A stretch of DNA of 54,556 nucleotides. Origin: Saprospiraceae bacterium (GTDB taxonomy: Bacteria > Bacteroidota > Bacteroidia > Chitinophagales > Saprospiraceae). Below are positions 1 through 8,564 of the stretch, piece by piece; the first letter of the stretch is position 1; each line of letters opens with the position of its first letter. The notes under the pieces were generated by a model that was given only the letters and a program-made list of their open reading frames with translations, did not search any database and had not been told where the DNA came from. The position numbers and the translations under genes were made by a program. The stretch lies in the NCBI GenBank assembly GCA_019634045.1, contig JAHQWA010000219.1:1-54556 (forward strand). The letters run 5' to 3'.

Positions 1-1
1 T

Positions 2-202
2 GACCCGAGCATGGACAATAAGTTAATTGCAGTGCTGCCCGACAATCAAGTAGCCTTATTTAAGCAGAGTAGCTTTAAGAAAAACGAGAAGGAATTAGTA
101 GCCGCACGCGGAAAATCCTACACTTTTGATATGGAAGTACGGGAAGAACCGGTGCAAAAACTTAATGACTTGAAGGAAGTCATTAAAATGGCAAGCCTGT
201 AA
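2..202 (+). CDS. C-terminal part of an unidentified protein (truncated by window edge)
   Basis: The reading frame is open to the left edge of the window, with no stop before the first methionine at position 11, and ends at a TAA-like stop after residues MASL. About 66 residues are visible. The stretch is charged, rich in Lys and Glu, with no membrane segment or recognisable motif. The methionine at 11 could be a real start of a 63-residue protein, but the open frame before it makes the tail of a longer gene more likely. I do not recognise the family and assign no function. Confidence 0.45.
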   Translation, partial: DPSMDNKLIAVLPDNQVALFKQSSFKKNEKELVAARGKSYTFDMEVREEPVQKLNDLKEVIKMASL

Positions 203-511
203 GCATTCCTTAACCCCTGGCGATTGGCCTGAGATGCAAAGGAATTGTACCTTTTAACCAAGACCATATTTTGTAACCCATATATATCAGCAGTCGAGCT
301 AAGATTTCCGGTTTCGTCCTTCAACAGATGAAGTCATGAAGTCTCAGCTCCGCTGCCTTTTTCAATCTGGTTAAAGGGTGCAAATAGAGGTCTTTCATTT
401 CTACTCCCTGAGAACAACTACAACCTAGATCCGCCTACTTGCATTTACACTTCTGTTCTAGGGTCAGCAGACAGCCTATCTTAGGTATTATCGCTCTCAT
501 AGTCTCTTGTA
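203..511. other. Intergenic region, no gene seen
   Basis: About 310 bases between the unidentified gene and the WG-repeat gene. It must hold the promoter of the WG-repeat gene, but I see no clear TTG-N20-TAnnTTTG match, no strong hairpin and no credible small ORF. Confidence 0.5.
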
Positions 512-3500
512 ATGAAGCAAAAGTTTTTTTTGTTTTTATGCTGTGTTCTGAGCAGCCTAACCGTCTTTTCTCAATATCCTGATATAACCACTGATGATAC
601 CGTAACGGTCTATCCTGTACGGATCAATCATAAGGTGGGCTTTGTTGAAATCTTCCCTAATAATAAAGCCTATGAGTATATAGCTCCCATCTACGATTTC
701 ATTGCGGAAGTCAATGCTGCCTGGCATACTCCTAGTCCCAATAATAAGCTTTCACCCTATCGAATTTTTGAGATCGATCAAAAAGTTGGATTGCTGGATG
801 AAGCCCTAAATACAGTGCTCCCCAATGAATTTAGCCGGATCCGAACGCTAGCGCCCAATTACTTTGCCGTAGAGCGCGATACCCTTTTCCAATTGATCGA
901 TTCTACCCAAGCCGTTTTTCTAGCCGGTCAAACCTTTGAGGATATCTACCTGGCAGATACTATTCCTGACCAAGGACACTATTTTTTTGTGAAACAAAAT
1001 AACCGCTGGGGCTTAAGCCGAAGAGATGGTAGTGTTTTAATTTCTCCTCAATACTTTGCCATCGAACAAGCCGGTCTGCCTGGGTTTTACAAAGTACGTC
1101 GAGAAGCTCGAGAATATGCCTGGGAGTTAATTGACTCGACAGGACAACGGATTGTCCCAGAAGGGGCCCGAGACTTCTTGATGTTGGATCGAACTTTCAT
1201 TGCCATGAAAGGGGATTTCTATTGGAATACCCACTATATCAACCTCCAGCCCAAGCCTGGTGAGCCTATTCATCAAACCAATAAAGTAAACTACCTTAAG
1301 GTTGAAAAAGTAAGCCCTTTATTGGCCGCATTCGCCTTGCAAGGAGGTCCAACGGTAGAGTTATGGAATATCATCGAAAAGAAACCCATAAAGACCATGA
1401 AACGCAGCAGGCGAGTGCAGAAGAAAGGAGTCTATTTTGAAGAAAATCGCAATAGTACAGAATGGATTCCTTGGTGGTACCCCCTGGATGATCAATATGT
1501 AATTTTCAACGCCGCATCAAATGGAGAGAAAGAGAAGGATTACCTGATGGACACCAGTGGGCAGATTAAATCTCCCGTTTTCAACTACATATACACTTCC
1601 GGTAAACCCGGTGTGTATCGAGTGGCTCAAAAAAATAAGTGGGGACTTTATGCGGCTAACATTAGAAAAGGGGTACTGATCCCCTGTGATTATGACGGCA
1701 TCAACCGCTTTGTAGGAGATATCGCTTTTTGCCAGCAAGGCATTACCACTCGACAAAGAAAATACGGAGCCTTCAGCTTCTACGGAGATGAAATAGATCT
1801 ACTCATACCTAATTACAAAAGAATTGAGCAAGTAGATGCGCGTTCCGTCTTCGTAGCCGATAAAACCAATGAGGTGATCTTCGGCATCAACGACAAAGGA
1901 AAATTCGAGATCGATACCATCTTTCAAAACACCTTCTCTCTCCGCCTTAACAAAAACAAGAAACGCAGAGAAGTAAAGATTATCCCGAAGCCCGGTCCCA
2001 AGGAATATCCTTTGGTAACGGAGCCTCCCGGGCGTTTTACTAGCAGAAAAACAGGGCCCTACTACGCCATCGTAGAAACAGATAAGGAGGTATCAGGGAT
2101 TGGTGCCCCGAAAGAGAAGAAAGTCATTACCAAACTCCCTTACTCCCCACCAAAGGTCTACCAAATCATCAAGGGAGAGATGCTGGCTATCTACCGAAAG
2201 GATAAAGCCATCATAAACCCCTATACCAGAAAGGTCTATGGCGGGAGTGTGATCCCATCCGGATTCTTCTCTTTGGCCTCTAAATCTTTTGTGGAGGAAG
2301 TCCCCGTCCTAGGTATTCGACCTTTTGATCGGAAATACATGCACACCACCTTCATTGGAGCTGATGGAAGAATGGGGCTGATCAATCGAGAAGGACAAGT
2401 GATGAAGAAAGATGGCCAGCCCATCACCTATACCTATATTGGCCCCTTTCGGGAAGGGCGTGCACGGGCTTGTATCGGCGGGGATCTCGGGTTGATTGAA
2501 GACAAGGCCGGGAGGAAATTGGAGGAACCTTCTCGTTTCCTGCTTGGGAAACAACCTGACCTCCTGCGCGAATTTCAAATGATCAGGGGAGATGATGCGA
2601 AGCAGACTCATCGCAGTACGCCCCAGTTTTACATAAGTCAAAAGAAAAGTACCGCTAAATGGGTATTCATCAATATCGATGGAGAAGTGATTCTGGACCC
2701 AGCGGCAGATTATGTGCTGGACTATGATTGGGATGAAAAGTCGGCCTTGATCATGCGCAAAAATGGGCATACAGACCTATATGGACACCCTGACGCAGAT
2801 TTTGGGATCATCGATTTTGAAGGGAATGAGATTATCCCGACCGAATATGATGAAATCGGGGTCTATTCCAACTATTTCATCATTGGCCAGCGAGGGACTC
2901 CGACCTTTACCTTCAATAATAAAGGGCATCAGATCTTTGTCAACCCCACTAAACCTAGCCCTTTTAAGGAAAACTATTCCGTCTTTAGGGATGAGGAGGG
3001 ATTGTGGGGATATATTGATACGGCTGGTGCAATCGTCATTCCCCCCAAATATACGGTAGCCCGTCCTTTTTCCGAAGGTTTAGCCATGGTGGTGGATAGC
3101 ACGGGGAACTGTGGTTTTATTAATAAGCAAGGAGAAAAGATTATCCAAACCGATATCAAAGGACGTTTGGCGAGTTTTGTTGGAGACTTTCACGAAGGCT
3201 TGTGTTGGTGGTCAAAAAACAATAAGAAATGGAATGCCTACAATCCTTCCGGTAGCAAAGCCTTTGACCTTGGTGCTCTCTTTGAATATCGAAAGATTAA
3301 GGGGAAAGATGATGTTCCCTTCACCCATCATACCTTACACGCATTGCCTATGGATTTTTCCGGTGGCATTGCCGTCATCCAGCGACCGGATTCCCTGACA
3401 GGCAAGCCACGACCAGCTGCGGTTAGCAAAAGTGGCAAGCTCATCGTTCCCGCCGGCAAGTATGCTTCCATTAGCTCTTTCAATGCGCTTGGGGTAGCGG

Positions 3501-4330
3501 TTTTCAGTGAAGAGAAAGATGGACTACAAGGACTTCTAGACACCGCTGGCCAAGTCCGCCTGGGCCCCACTTACAAGCACATTGGTAGCTTTCGACAAGG
3601 CTACGCCAAAGTATTGGGCAAAAATGGGAAGTTTGGTCTGATCAATAGCCAGGGGACGGAAGTGCTCCAAACGGCTTATTCCCGAATTGGTAGCATCTCT
3701 GAGGGCCTGGTTGTAACGCAAGTTCCTGGAAGTGATCAGTGGCAATTTATCCACATCGCGACTGGGCGCGCCATCGGTGACTCCTATGACAAAACACAGG
3801 CGTTCAAAAATGGAGTGACCTTCGTGAGTAATAAAAAAAAGAAACAGATCATTAATAATCTGGGGGAAGAAATTCAACTAAAGAGTGGAAAACCACAGTT
3901 TTTTTCGGAGGGCGTCTTTGGGGTCACCCAAACCTATAACGAGGATCTGGCTTTCTATGCTGACGCCTCTGGCAACAATCTATTTGGACAGTATTATAGC
4001 GAAATTGACACCTTTCATCTCGGCATTGCCAAAGTACGACCTGCTAGCATGCGAAAGCGACTTTATGGTGCCATCAATATGCGCGGTGTCTATATTGTTC
4101 CTCCCAAATTTCGTTTTCTCCATCCTCAGCCCGATGGCAATATCATTATCAACCCACAGATTTTTTATGGCTTGGTCAATAAGAAAGGAAAAATCCTCTT
4201 GGAGCCGAACTATGATCGCATTGAGCAATTGAAAACGCCCAATCTGTTTAGAGCCGAGCGGGGGGAAGAGATTGGTTACTTTAGGGTAATGGGCGATTCG
4301 GTGAAGTGGGTGTGGGAGTTACAGAATTGA
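512..4330 (+). CDS. Large secreted WG-repeat protein
   Basis: A 1272-residue protein with an N-terminal signal peptide (hydrophobic residues 4-20, ending near SLTVFS). The body consists of many degenerate WG (KWG) repeats, the unit being an aromatic-Gly-Leu/Tyr-Ile/Val-Asp/Asn-x-x-Gly strand followed by an I-x-P-x-Y strand. Clear units lie near residues 164 (WGLSRRDG), 375 (WGLYAANI), 829 (WGYIDTAG, then IPPKY), 1040 (FGLINSQG) and 1218 (YGLVNKKG). WG repeats form beta-rich, propeller-like or solenoid surfaces and usually serve in protein-protein contacts; no enzymatic motif is visible. Being exported, it probably acts in the periplasm or at the outer membrane. It stands alone and is followed by a perfect long hairpin shared with the convergent receptor gene. 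Family assignment is firm; biological role unknown. Confidence 0.88.
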   Translation: MKQKFFLFLCCVLSSLTVFSQYPDITTDDTVTVYPVRINHKVGFVEIFPNNKAYEYIAPIYDFIAEVNAAWHTPSPNNKLSPYRIFEIDQKVGLLDEALNTVLPNEFSRIRTLAPNYFAVERDTLFQLIDSTQAVFLAGQTFEDIYLADTIPDQGHYFFVKQNNRWGLSRRDGSVLISPQYFAIEQAGLPGFYKVRREAREYAWELIDSTGQRIVPEGARDFLMLDRTFIAMKGDFYWNTHYINLQPKPGEPIHQTNKVNYLKVEKVSPLLAAFALQGGPTVELWNIIEKKPIKTMKRSRRVQKKGVYFEENRNSTEWIPWWYPLDDQYVIFNAASNGEKEKDYLMDTSGQIKSPVFNYIYTSGKPGVYRVAQKNKWGLYAANIRKGVLIPCDYDGINRFVGDIAFCQQGITTRQRKYGAFSFYGDEIDLLIPNYKRIEQVDARSVFVADKTNEVIFGINDKGKFEIDTIFQNTFSLRLNKNKKRREVKIIPKPGPKEYPLVTEPPGRFTSRKTGPYYAIVETDKEVSGIGAPKEKKVITKLPYSPPKVYQIIKGEMLAIYRKDKAIINPYTRKVYGGSVIPSGFFSLASKSFVEEVPVLGIRPFDRKYMHTTFIGADGRMGLINREGQVMKKDGQPITYTYIGPFREGRARACIGGDLGLIEDKAGRKLEEPSRFLLGKQPDLLREFQMIRGDDAKQTHRSTPQFYISQKKSTAKWVFINIDGEVILDPAADYVLDYDWDEKSALIMRKNGHTDLYGHPDADFGIIDFEGNEIIPTEYDEIGVYSNYFIIGQRGTPTFTFNNKGHQIFVNPTKPSPFKENYSVFRDEEGLWGYIDTAGAIVIPPKYTVARPFSEGLAMVVDSTGNCGFINKQGEKIIQTDIKGRLASFVGDFHEGLCWWSKNNKKWNAYNPSGSKAFDLGALFEYRKIKGKDDVPFTHHTLHALPMDFSGGIAVIQRPDSLTGKPRPAAVSKSGKLIVPAGKYASISSFNALGVAVFSEEKDGLQGLLDTAGQVRLGPTYKHIGSFRQGYAKVLGKNGKFGLINSQGTEVLQTAYSRIGSISEGLVVTQVPGSDQWQFIHIATGRAIGDSYDKTQAFKNGVTFVSNKKKKQIINNLGEEIQLKSGKPQFFSEGVFGVTQTYNEDLAFYADASGNNLFGQYYSEIDTFHLGIAKVRPASMRKRLYGAINMRGVYIVPPKFRFLHPQPDGNIIINPQIFYGLVNKKGKILLEPNYDRIEQLKTPNLFRAERGEEIGYFRVMGDSVKWVWELQN

Positions 4331-4343
4331 AAGCAAGCCAGTT

Positions 4344-4402
4344 CAGAACACCAACACTTCCGAAGTCTTTAAGTTTAAGACTTCGGAAGTGTTGGTGTTC
4401 TG
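4344..4402. terminator. Bidirectional hairpin between convergent genes
   Basis: A perfect 26-bp inverted repeat (arms 4344-4369 and 4377-4402, 7-nt loop) between two convergent stop codons. The inner arm sequence AACACTTCCGAAGTCTT is identical to that of the hairpin at 13086-13128. It probably terminates both genes; neither side has a long T tract. Confidence 0.7.
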
Positions 4403-4420
4403 GACGGGGTCAGTTACTTG

Positions 4421-6865
4421 CTAATTTCCGGACTTCACACGACGTTGTTCGTCTTCCAAGCCCGTTTTACGACGACGCGCACCTTTCACCTGAGAGTTTC
4501 CAAACATATAGGAGAAGTTTACGCGCAAGCGACGGCTATCCCAGCGACCTCCTACGTCCATGAATAAAGGACCAAATTCACTAATACCGCTCCACTGATT
4601 CGTTCTGAAGATATCACTTACAGATACTTTCAAATTACCACGACCGCCCAGCACTTTTTTCTGTACACCGGCATCGATACTCCACATTTCTTGCATTTCG
4701 AATGTACCGCCCCAAAGCCCTGGCGCATTATACCAACCCGATAGCTCAAAGGAAACATCCTTAGGCAAACGGAAGGTATGCTGGCTATAGATATTGAAAG
4801 AGGTGGCATCCAAATCAATTGCATTACCACGAAGGTTTTCTGCTTTATTCTGGCTATAAGTACCCGTCAAGCTAGTGTAAGAACTCCACCATTTTGCCAA
4901 TGGCACCGGTGCAGAGAAATTCAAGCTATATACATACTGATCATCCAGGTTCAACCAAGTGATATAACTGGCATTCTCGCCTGAAGCTTCTGTTTGACGC
5001 GTAATCAAATCCTGCGTGTGACTAAAGCTAAAAGTGGTATTAAAGCGATAGTTGAAGGAGTGTGACAATTGGAAGTTATTGGCATATTCCGGCTGCAAGA
5101 ATGGATTACCCTGTTGGAAGGTTAACTCGTCCAATTTATCCTCGAAGGGATTCAAATCCTGGTAAGAAGGACGGTTGATTCTTCGGCTGTAAGACAACTG
5201 GAAAGTGTTCTTCTGATTCATGGCAAATGTGATACCAGCAGAAGGAAATATATTCACATAGTCTCTTTCTACAAAATCGTTGTCGGTAGGTTTGGCACTG
5301 GTTAAGTCGCCAGTAGAATGGGTGTGTTCTACCCGTAACCCGGCTTGTATGCCCCACTTCTTGATTTGCTTAGAGAAATTCACATAACCCGCATTCACGT
5401 TTTCCTTGTATTCGAATTGATTACTGCGATCCAGATCTCTAATGTTTTCGTTGTTGATCACATTGAAGAAATCGAAGGTATTGTCCGTTTCAACTAAAGA
5501 TAACTTCGTACCAATTTCCATCTTTCCCCCAAATAGCGGGCGTTCGTGATCCAACTTAAAAGTATAGATATCAATATCGGTTGGGCTGTTGTTAGCGAAG
5601 ATGCGTTCTGTCAAGATTTCGCTTTCAGAGGCATCCTTGTAGAAGTTGGGTTGAAAGGCTTCTCTTTCGTTCCGGAACATCCCGTAGTCCACATCCATAT
5701 TCCACACATTGCCTTTACCGTTATCAATCTGATAGTTCACATTGAAATTCACATTATCTCGCGTGCCATCTTGGAAGCTCTCAGCAACCAAAACACTATC
5801 GATCTCGCTCTGACCTTGCATACTAATGAAAGTGCGGCTATTCCCGCTATTGCCATTATCGTTCAGGTTACCGTTAATCAAGAAGCCAATCGTTTGCTTT
5901 TTGTTGAGGAAAAAGTCAGTTCCGAAGCGGAAGTTTTGGCCAGACCATTCGGAATCATTTCTCCCTCTCTGGTCAAACACCAATCCCGATTGCTCCCGAT
6001 AGATATCCATGAAGTTGATATTCTCTCCATCGTAATAGCCAAAAGAGCCAAATGCATTTAGTTTCTTATTGCGGAAGTTTCCGTTGATCGAACCATTATA
6101 CTGTCCTACTTGCCCCATAGAACCACCAAGGTTGAGGTTGGCATTGGTTCCTAGGCGCTTATCCTTCTTCATCTTGATATTAATAATACCGGCAGTACTT
6201 TCTGCATCGTAGCGAGAGGAGGGATTGGTGATAATCTCAATGGCTTCAATTTCAGTACTTTGTACCGTCTTTAGAAAAGCCGCGAGATCTGCCGCTGCCA
6301 GCGGAGATGGTTTTCCATCGATGTACACTTGCACCCCTGTACGCCCCAGCATGGAAATATTGTCATTATTGTCAATCACCACACCAGGAGATTTACGGAG
6401 TAGATCCATGGCATTGTTCCCTGTAGCGTTGATACTACCTTCAACATTCAATACCATTTTGTCGGGCTTAATCTCTAGCAAGGGCTTCTGGGCTTTCACT
6501 ACCACCTCACTCAAATCAGTAGCTCCTGGCTTAAGATCGATGTTCCCCAAATTCATTTTTTGGCCAGCCGCCAAGTTGATAACTTCTGATTGATAAGGAG
6601 GCAAACCTACGTAAGAAACATCCAGCCAGTAAGCACCGGCAGGTATTTCCAGAATGGCAAAACCACCATCTTCTTTCGAATATTCAACCTTAAATAATGA
6701 GGAATCCTTGGCGAGTTTTAGAACGACATTTGCGAAAGCAACAGGGTTTCCGTCAGGGTCTTGAATTTTACCAGTGATTAGTCCGTTATCGCTTTGCGCT
6801 TCTACAGAAAGGCTACATAAGAGCGTGAGGCATCCCAATAGAAGGCTTAACTTCTTGAATAACAT
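4421..6865 (-). CDS. Outer-membrane beta-barrel receptor with carboxypeptidase-regulatory-like domain
   Basis: 814 residues. A signal peptide (about 1-23, ending SVEAQ) is followed by a carboxypeptidase regulatory-like beta-sandwich (about 26-110: GLITGKIQDPDGNPV, then YWLDVSYVGL), a plug-like domain (about 120-225, with the phrase DLLRKSPGVVIDNNDNI typical of this family) and a long beta-barrel ending in alternating hydrophobic strands. It belongs to the outer-membrane beta-barrel family related to TonB-dependent receptors, thought to import or sense ligands at the outer membrane; substrate unknown. No SusD-like partner is adjacent, so a polysaccharide utilisation locus is not indicated. Upstream lie a -7 element and two repeated boxes that may bind a LytTR activator. 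Confidence 0.9.
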   Translation of the reverse strand: MLFKKLSLLLGCLTLLCSLSVEAQSDNGLITGKIQDPDGNPVAFANVVLKLAKDSSLFKVEYSKEDGGFAILEIPAGAYWLDVSYVGLPPYQSEVINLAAGQKMNLGNIDLKPGATDLSEVVVKAQKPLLEIKPDKMVLNVEGSINATGNNAMDLLRKSPGVVIDNNDNISMLGRTGVQVYIDGKPSPLAAADLAAFLKTVQSTEIEAIEIITNPSSRYDAESTAGIINIKMKKDKRLGTNANLNLGGSMGQVGQYNGSINGNFRNKKLNAFGSFGYYDGENINFMDIYREQSGLVFDQRGRNDSEWSGQNFRFGTDFFLNKKQTIGFLINGNLNDNGNSGNSRTFISMQGQSEIDSVLVAESFQDGTRDNVNFNVNYQIDNGKGNVWNMDVDYGMFRNEREAFQPNFYKDASESEILTERIFANNSPTDIDIYTFKLDHERPLFGGKMEIGTKLSLVETDNTFDFFNVINNENIRDLDRSNQFEYKENVNAGYVNFSKQIKKWGIQAGLRVEHTHSTGDLTSAKPTDNDFVERDYVNIFPSAGITFAMNQKNTFQLSYSRRINRPSYQDLNPFEDKLDELTFQQGNPFLQPEYANNFQLSHSFNYRFNTTFSFSHTQDLITRQTEASGENASYITWLNLDDQYVYSLNFSAPVPLAKWWSSYTSLTGTYSQNKAENLRGNAIDLDATSFNIYSQHTFRLPKDVSFELSGWYNAPGLWGGTFEMQEMWSIDAGVQKKVLGGRGNLKVSVSDIFRTNQWSGISEFGPLFMDVGGRWDSRRLRVNFSYMFGNSQVKGARRRKTGLEDEQRRVKSGN

Positions 6866-6902
6866 AGTCGGAGTGATTTAGAGTTTTGAATAACAGTCGA
6901 TG

Positions 6903-6910
6903 CAAATGTA
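6903..6910 (-). promoter_or_regulatory. -7 promoter element of the receptor gene
   Basis: Reads TACATTTG on the minus strand, a perfect match to the Bacteroidota -7 consensus TAnnTTTG, about 37 nt before the start codon. There is no TTG at the expected -33 distance, which suggests the promoter needs an activator. Confidence 0.5.
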
Positions 6911-6935
6911 GGAATCCACGATAAATGACCTATTT

Positions 6936-6970
6936 CTTTTCGACGAACGCCCAAATGTTCCGATGAATGG
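6936..6970 (-). promoter_or_regulatory. Two direct-repeat boxes, candidate LytTR activator sites
   Basis: On the minus strand the boxes read CCATTCATCGGAA (6958-6970) and GCGTTCGTCGAAAAG (6936-6950), with starts 20 bp apart. Box B ends 25 bp before the TACATTTG element. Direct repeats two helical turns apart just upstream of a promoter are the usual arrangement for LytTR regulators. A near copy precedes the gene at 26718. Binding protein is inferred, not shown. Confidence 0.4.
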
Positions 6971-7105
6971 CCAATTTTGTCAGCTTTTGGCCAAACTCAA
7001 TCTCCATTTTTAAAACATTTTTGGCATGATCGGTGTCATTTAAAGTCTCTGCATCTCTAGCTACCACACTCTACCCTTCCTACTATCCACTCCTTGACTC
7101 CCCAC

Positions 7106-7741
7106 TCACCCCAAGCTCAATTTCGCCCTGGCTGCTTTCCGATTGCGCGCTTTGCGGCTAGCTCTAGCCTCTCTAATCCCCAAGCGTTCAGCCTTCTGTA
7201 ACCATTTTTCCCGTTGCTGCTCACTACTGAATTTCAAGCTACCCATCGTAAAGAACTTCACTTTAAAGCCACAAAAACCTAGAATTACTCGCTTAATCGC
7301 CTTATGTCCCGCACTACTATAAGCTAAGCGGTAATACCAAACCGGGGCATCCATCGTGCTAATAACTCTTGCTGTTTTCCCTTTCATTAGCTTATCCCAA
7401 AAGAGACTGTTTTCTCGGTATTTGTAAGTGATACCAGATAAAAAGGTGCGGTCAAAAAAGCCCTTTAGCAAAGCAGGCATACCACCCCACCAGACGGGAT
7501 ACACCCATACCGTATGATCCGCCTCCTTTAATAGCGCTATAGCTCTCAGGAGATCAGGTTCCAATTCAGTGCGCTTGCGATATCCATATTGGAGAATCGG
7601 GTCAAAAGTTAAATCCGCCAGATACAGCACATCAACTTTAGTATTGGCTTGCGCACGTGCACCCTTGGCATAAGCCTCGGTGAGGGCCGCATTAAAACTC
7701 TCCTTATCCGGGTGACCGTTGACAATTAGGATCTTTTTCAT
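7106..7741 (-). CDS. NAD(P)H-dependent oxidoreductase, flavodoxin-like fold
   Basis: About 211 residues from the methionine of MKKILIVNGHPDKESF; the frame runs upstream to 7798, but that stretch contains the operator and is not protein-like. The beta1 strand and NGHP loop at residues 6-10, the flavin-contacting segment VYPVWWGGMPALLKG (about 90-104) and FFDRTF mark the KefF/MdaB/NQO1 family of FMN- or FAD-containing quinone reductases, which carry two-electron reduction of quinones or other electrophiles in the cytoplasm. The C-terminus is unusually basic and Arg/Ala-rich. It is transcribed divergently from padR, from a consensus promoter covered by two palindromes, so it is probably induced by a xenobiotic or oxidative signal. 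Confidence 0.85.
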   Translation of the reverse strand: MKKILIVNGHPDKESFNAALTEAYAKGARAQANTKVDVLYLADLTFDPILQYGYRKRTELEPDLLRAIALLKEADHTVWVYPVWWGGMPALLKGFFDRTFLSGITYKYRENSLFWDKLMKGKTARVISTMDAPVWYYRLAYSSAGHKAIKRVILGFCGFKVKFFTMGSLKFSSEQQREKWLQKAERLGIREARASRKARNRKAARAKLSLG

Positions 7742-7787
7742 GTCTTGATTCTTTAATTGTGTAATCGAGTGATTGTGCAAAATCAAT

Positions 7788-7805
7788 TTAGTCCACATGG
7801 ACTAA
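7788..7805. promoter_or_regulatory. Palindromic operator 1 (probable TetR-type)
   Basis: TTAGTCCACATGGACTAA: perfect 8-bp arms around a 2-bp centre. It lies just downstream of the oxidoreductase -7 element and so covers the transcription start. Two related copies are at 7833-7850 and 9483-9500. Confidence 0.65.
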
Positions 7806-7810
7806 CTCTA

Positions 7811-7841
7811 CAAACATACGCTAAAAAACACTTTAGCGCAA
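7811..7841 (-). promoter_or_regulatory. Promoter of the oxidoreductase gene
   Basis: On the minus strand TTG (7839-7841), exactly 20 nt, then TATGTTTG (7811-7818). This fits the Bacteroidota primary sigma consensus TTTG-N19-21-TAnnTTTG. The -33 is inside operator 2 and the start region inside operator 1. Confidence 0.65.
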
Positions 7842-7850
7842 GTGGACTAA
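7833..7850. promoter_or_regulatory. Palindromic operator 2 (probable TetR-type)
   Basis: TTAGCGCAAGTGGACTAA keeps the right half-site TGGACTAA and the outer TTAG of operator 1, with two changes in the left half. Its centre lies 45 bp from that of operator 1, and it covers the oxidoreductase -33 element. Confidence 0.55.
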
Positions 7851-7861
7851 ATATATTTTTC

Positions 7862-7892
7862 TTGACTTTTAGTACGAATCGTATTATTATTG
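7862..7892 (+). promoter_or_regulatory. padR promoter
   Basis: TTG (7862-7864), 20 nt, TATTATTG (7885-7892), one mismatch to TAnnTTTG. The start of transcription would fall near 7898, leaving a very short leader before the ATG at 7912. Confidence 0.55.
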
Positions 7893-7908
7893 TAGTACGA
7901 ATCGTACT
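7871..7908. promoter_or_regulatory. Pair of palindromes, probable PadR operators
   Basis: AGTACGAATCGTATT (7871-7885) and AGTACGAATCGTACT (7894-7908); the second has perfect 7-bp arms about one central base. They sit in the promoter spacer and over the start site, 23 bp apart, directly before padR, the classic position for autorepression. Confidence 0.65.
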
Positions 7909-7911
7909 AAA

Positions 7912-8451
7912 ATGACACGAACCACGAATCTTGATTACGCCATTCTCGGGCTATTAGAACAGGGAGCAAAGACCGGCTACGCCATTCGGCAGGTATTCGA
8001 ACAAACGGCTTTGGGTAACTATAGCAGTAGTCCCGGAAGCATTTATCCGGCCTTAAGGAAGTTGGAAAAGGTGGGATACATTGAAAAGTGCCTACCACCT
8101 GGCGAAAAGAAGCGTCAATTCGAGCTCACAGCCGCTGGCAAGGACAAGTTGCTAGAATGGCTGAATGCCCCTTTACCAGAAGAGGACATTAGCAAACATT
8201 TAGGGGAGGTACTGCTGAAGTTTGCCTTTATGGAAAATTTGCTGGCCCTCGATAAGCGCCTGCACTTTCTCTCGGACTTAGCAGAGCGAATAGAGCAAAG
8301 CCTGGACTGGCTCAACACAATTCATCGTGATTATTCCCATACCATGAGTCTCCATAGTAAGCTGGCTTTGGAAAATGGAATCGAAGGCCAAAAGGCTCAC
8401 CTCCGCTGGGCCAAGCACGCCTATCAGGCACTCCTGACTAGTCGAGAATGA
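7912..8451 (+). CDS. PadR-family transcriptional regulator
   Basis: 179 residues. The N-terminal winged helix (about 8-80) carries the family signature LDYAILGLL, TGYAIRQVFE, GSIYPALRKLEK and GYIEK; the C-terminal part (about 90-175) is helical, as in PadR proteins with a dimerisation or ligand helix bundle (subfamily with Vir_act_alpha_C-like tail). These proteins usually repress stress, detoxification or efflux genes and release DNA on binding phenolics or drugs. The ATG lies only 3 bp after a palindrome that it probably binds. It is followed, 113 bp later, by a membrane protein and then a TetR regulator. Confidence 0.88.
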   Translation: MTRTTNLDYAILGLLEQGAKTGYAIRQVFEQTALGNYSSSPGSIYPALRKLEKVGYIEKCLPPGEKKRQFELTAAGKDKLLEWLNAPLPEEDISKHLGEVLLKFAFMENLLALDKRLHFLSDLAERIEQSLDWLNTIHRDYSHTMSLHSKLALENGIEGQKAHLRWAKHAYQALLTSRE

Positions 8452-8564
8452 GGAGTGACAGTTAGCAGCTAGATTATGAACTGTACGCAGAACCGAAGTC
8501 CCTCTTCTACTCCCTACTTGACACCGACTAAACACTCTACATTCTTCATTCCCAATTCTTCATT

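Noticed and set aside
5546..6061. 171-codon plus-strand frame within the receptor gene
   Set aside because: Antisense shadow of a well-supported long gene; no protein-like features.
7742..7798. Upstream extension of the oxidoreductase frame to 7798
   Set aside because: The extension is not family-like and would start inside the operator at 7788-7805, after the predicted promoter start.
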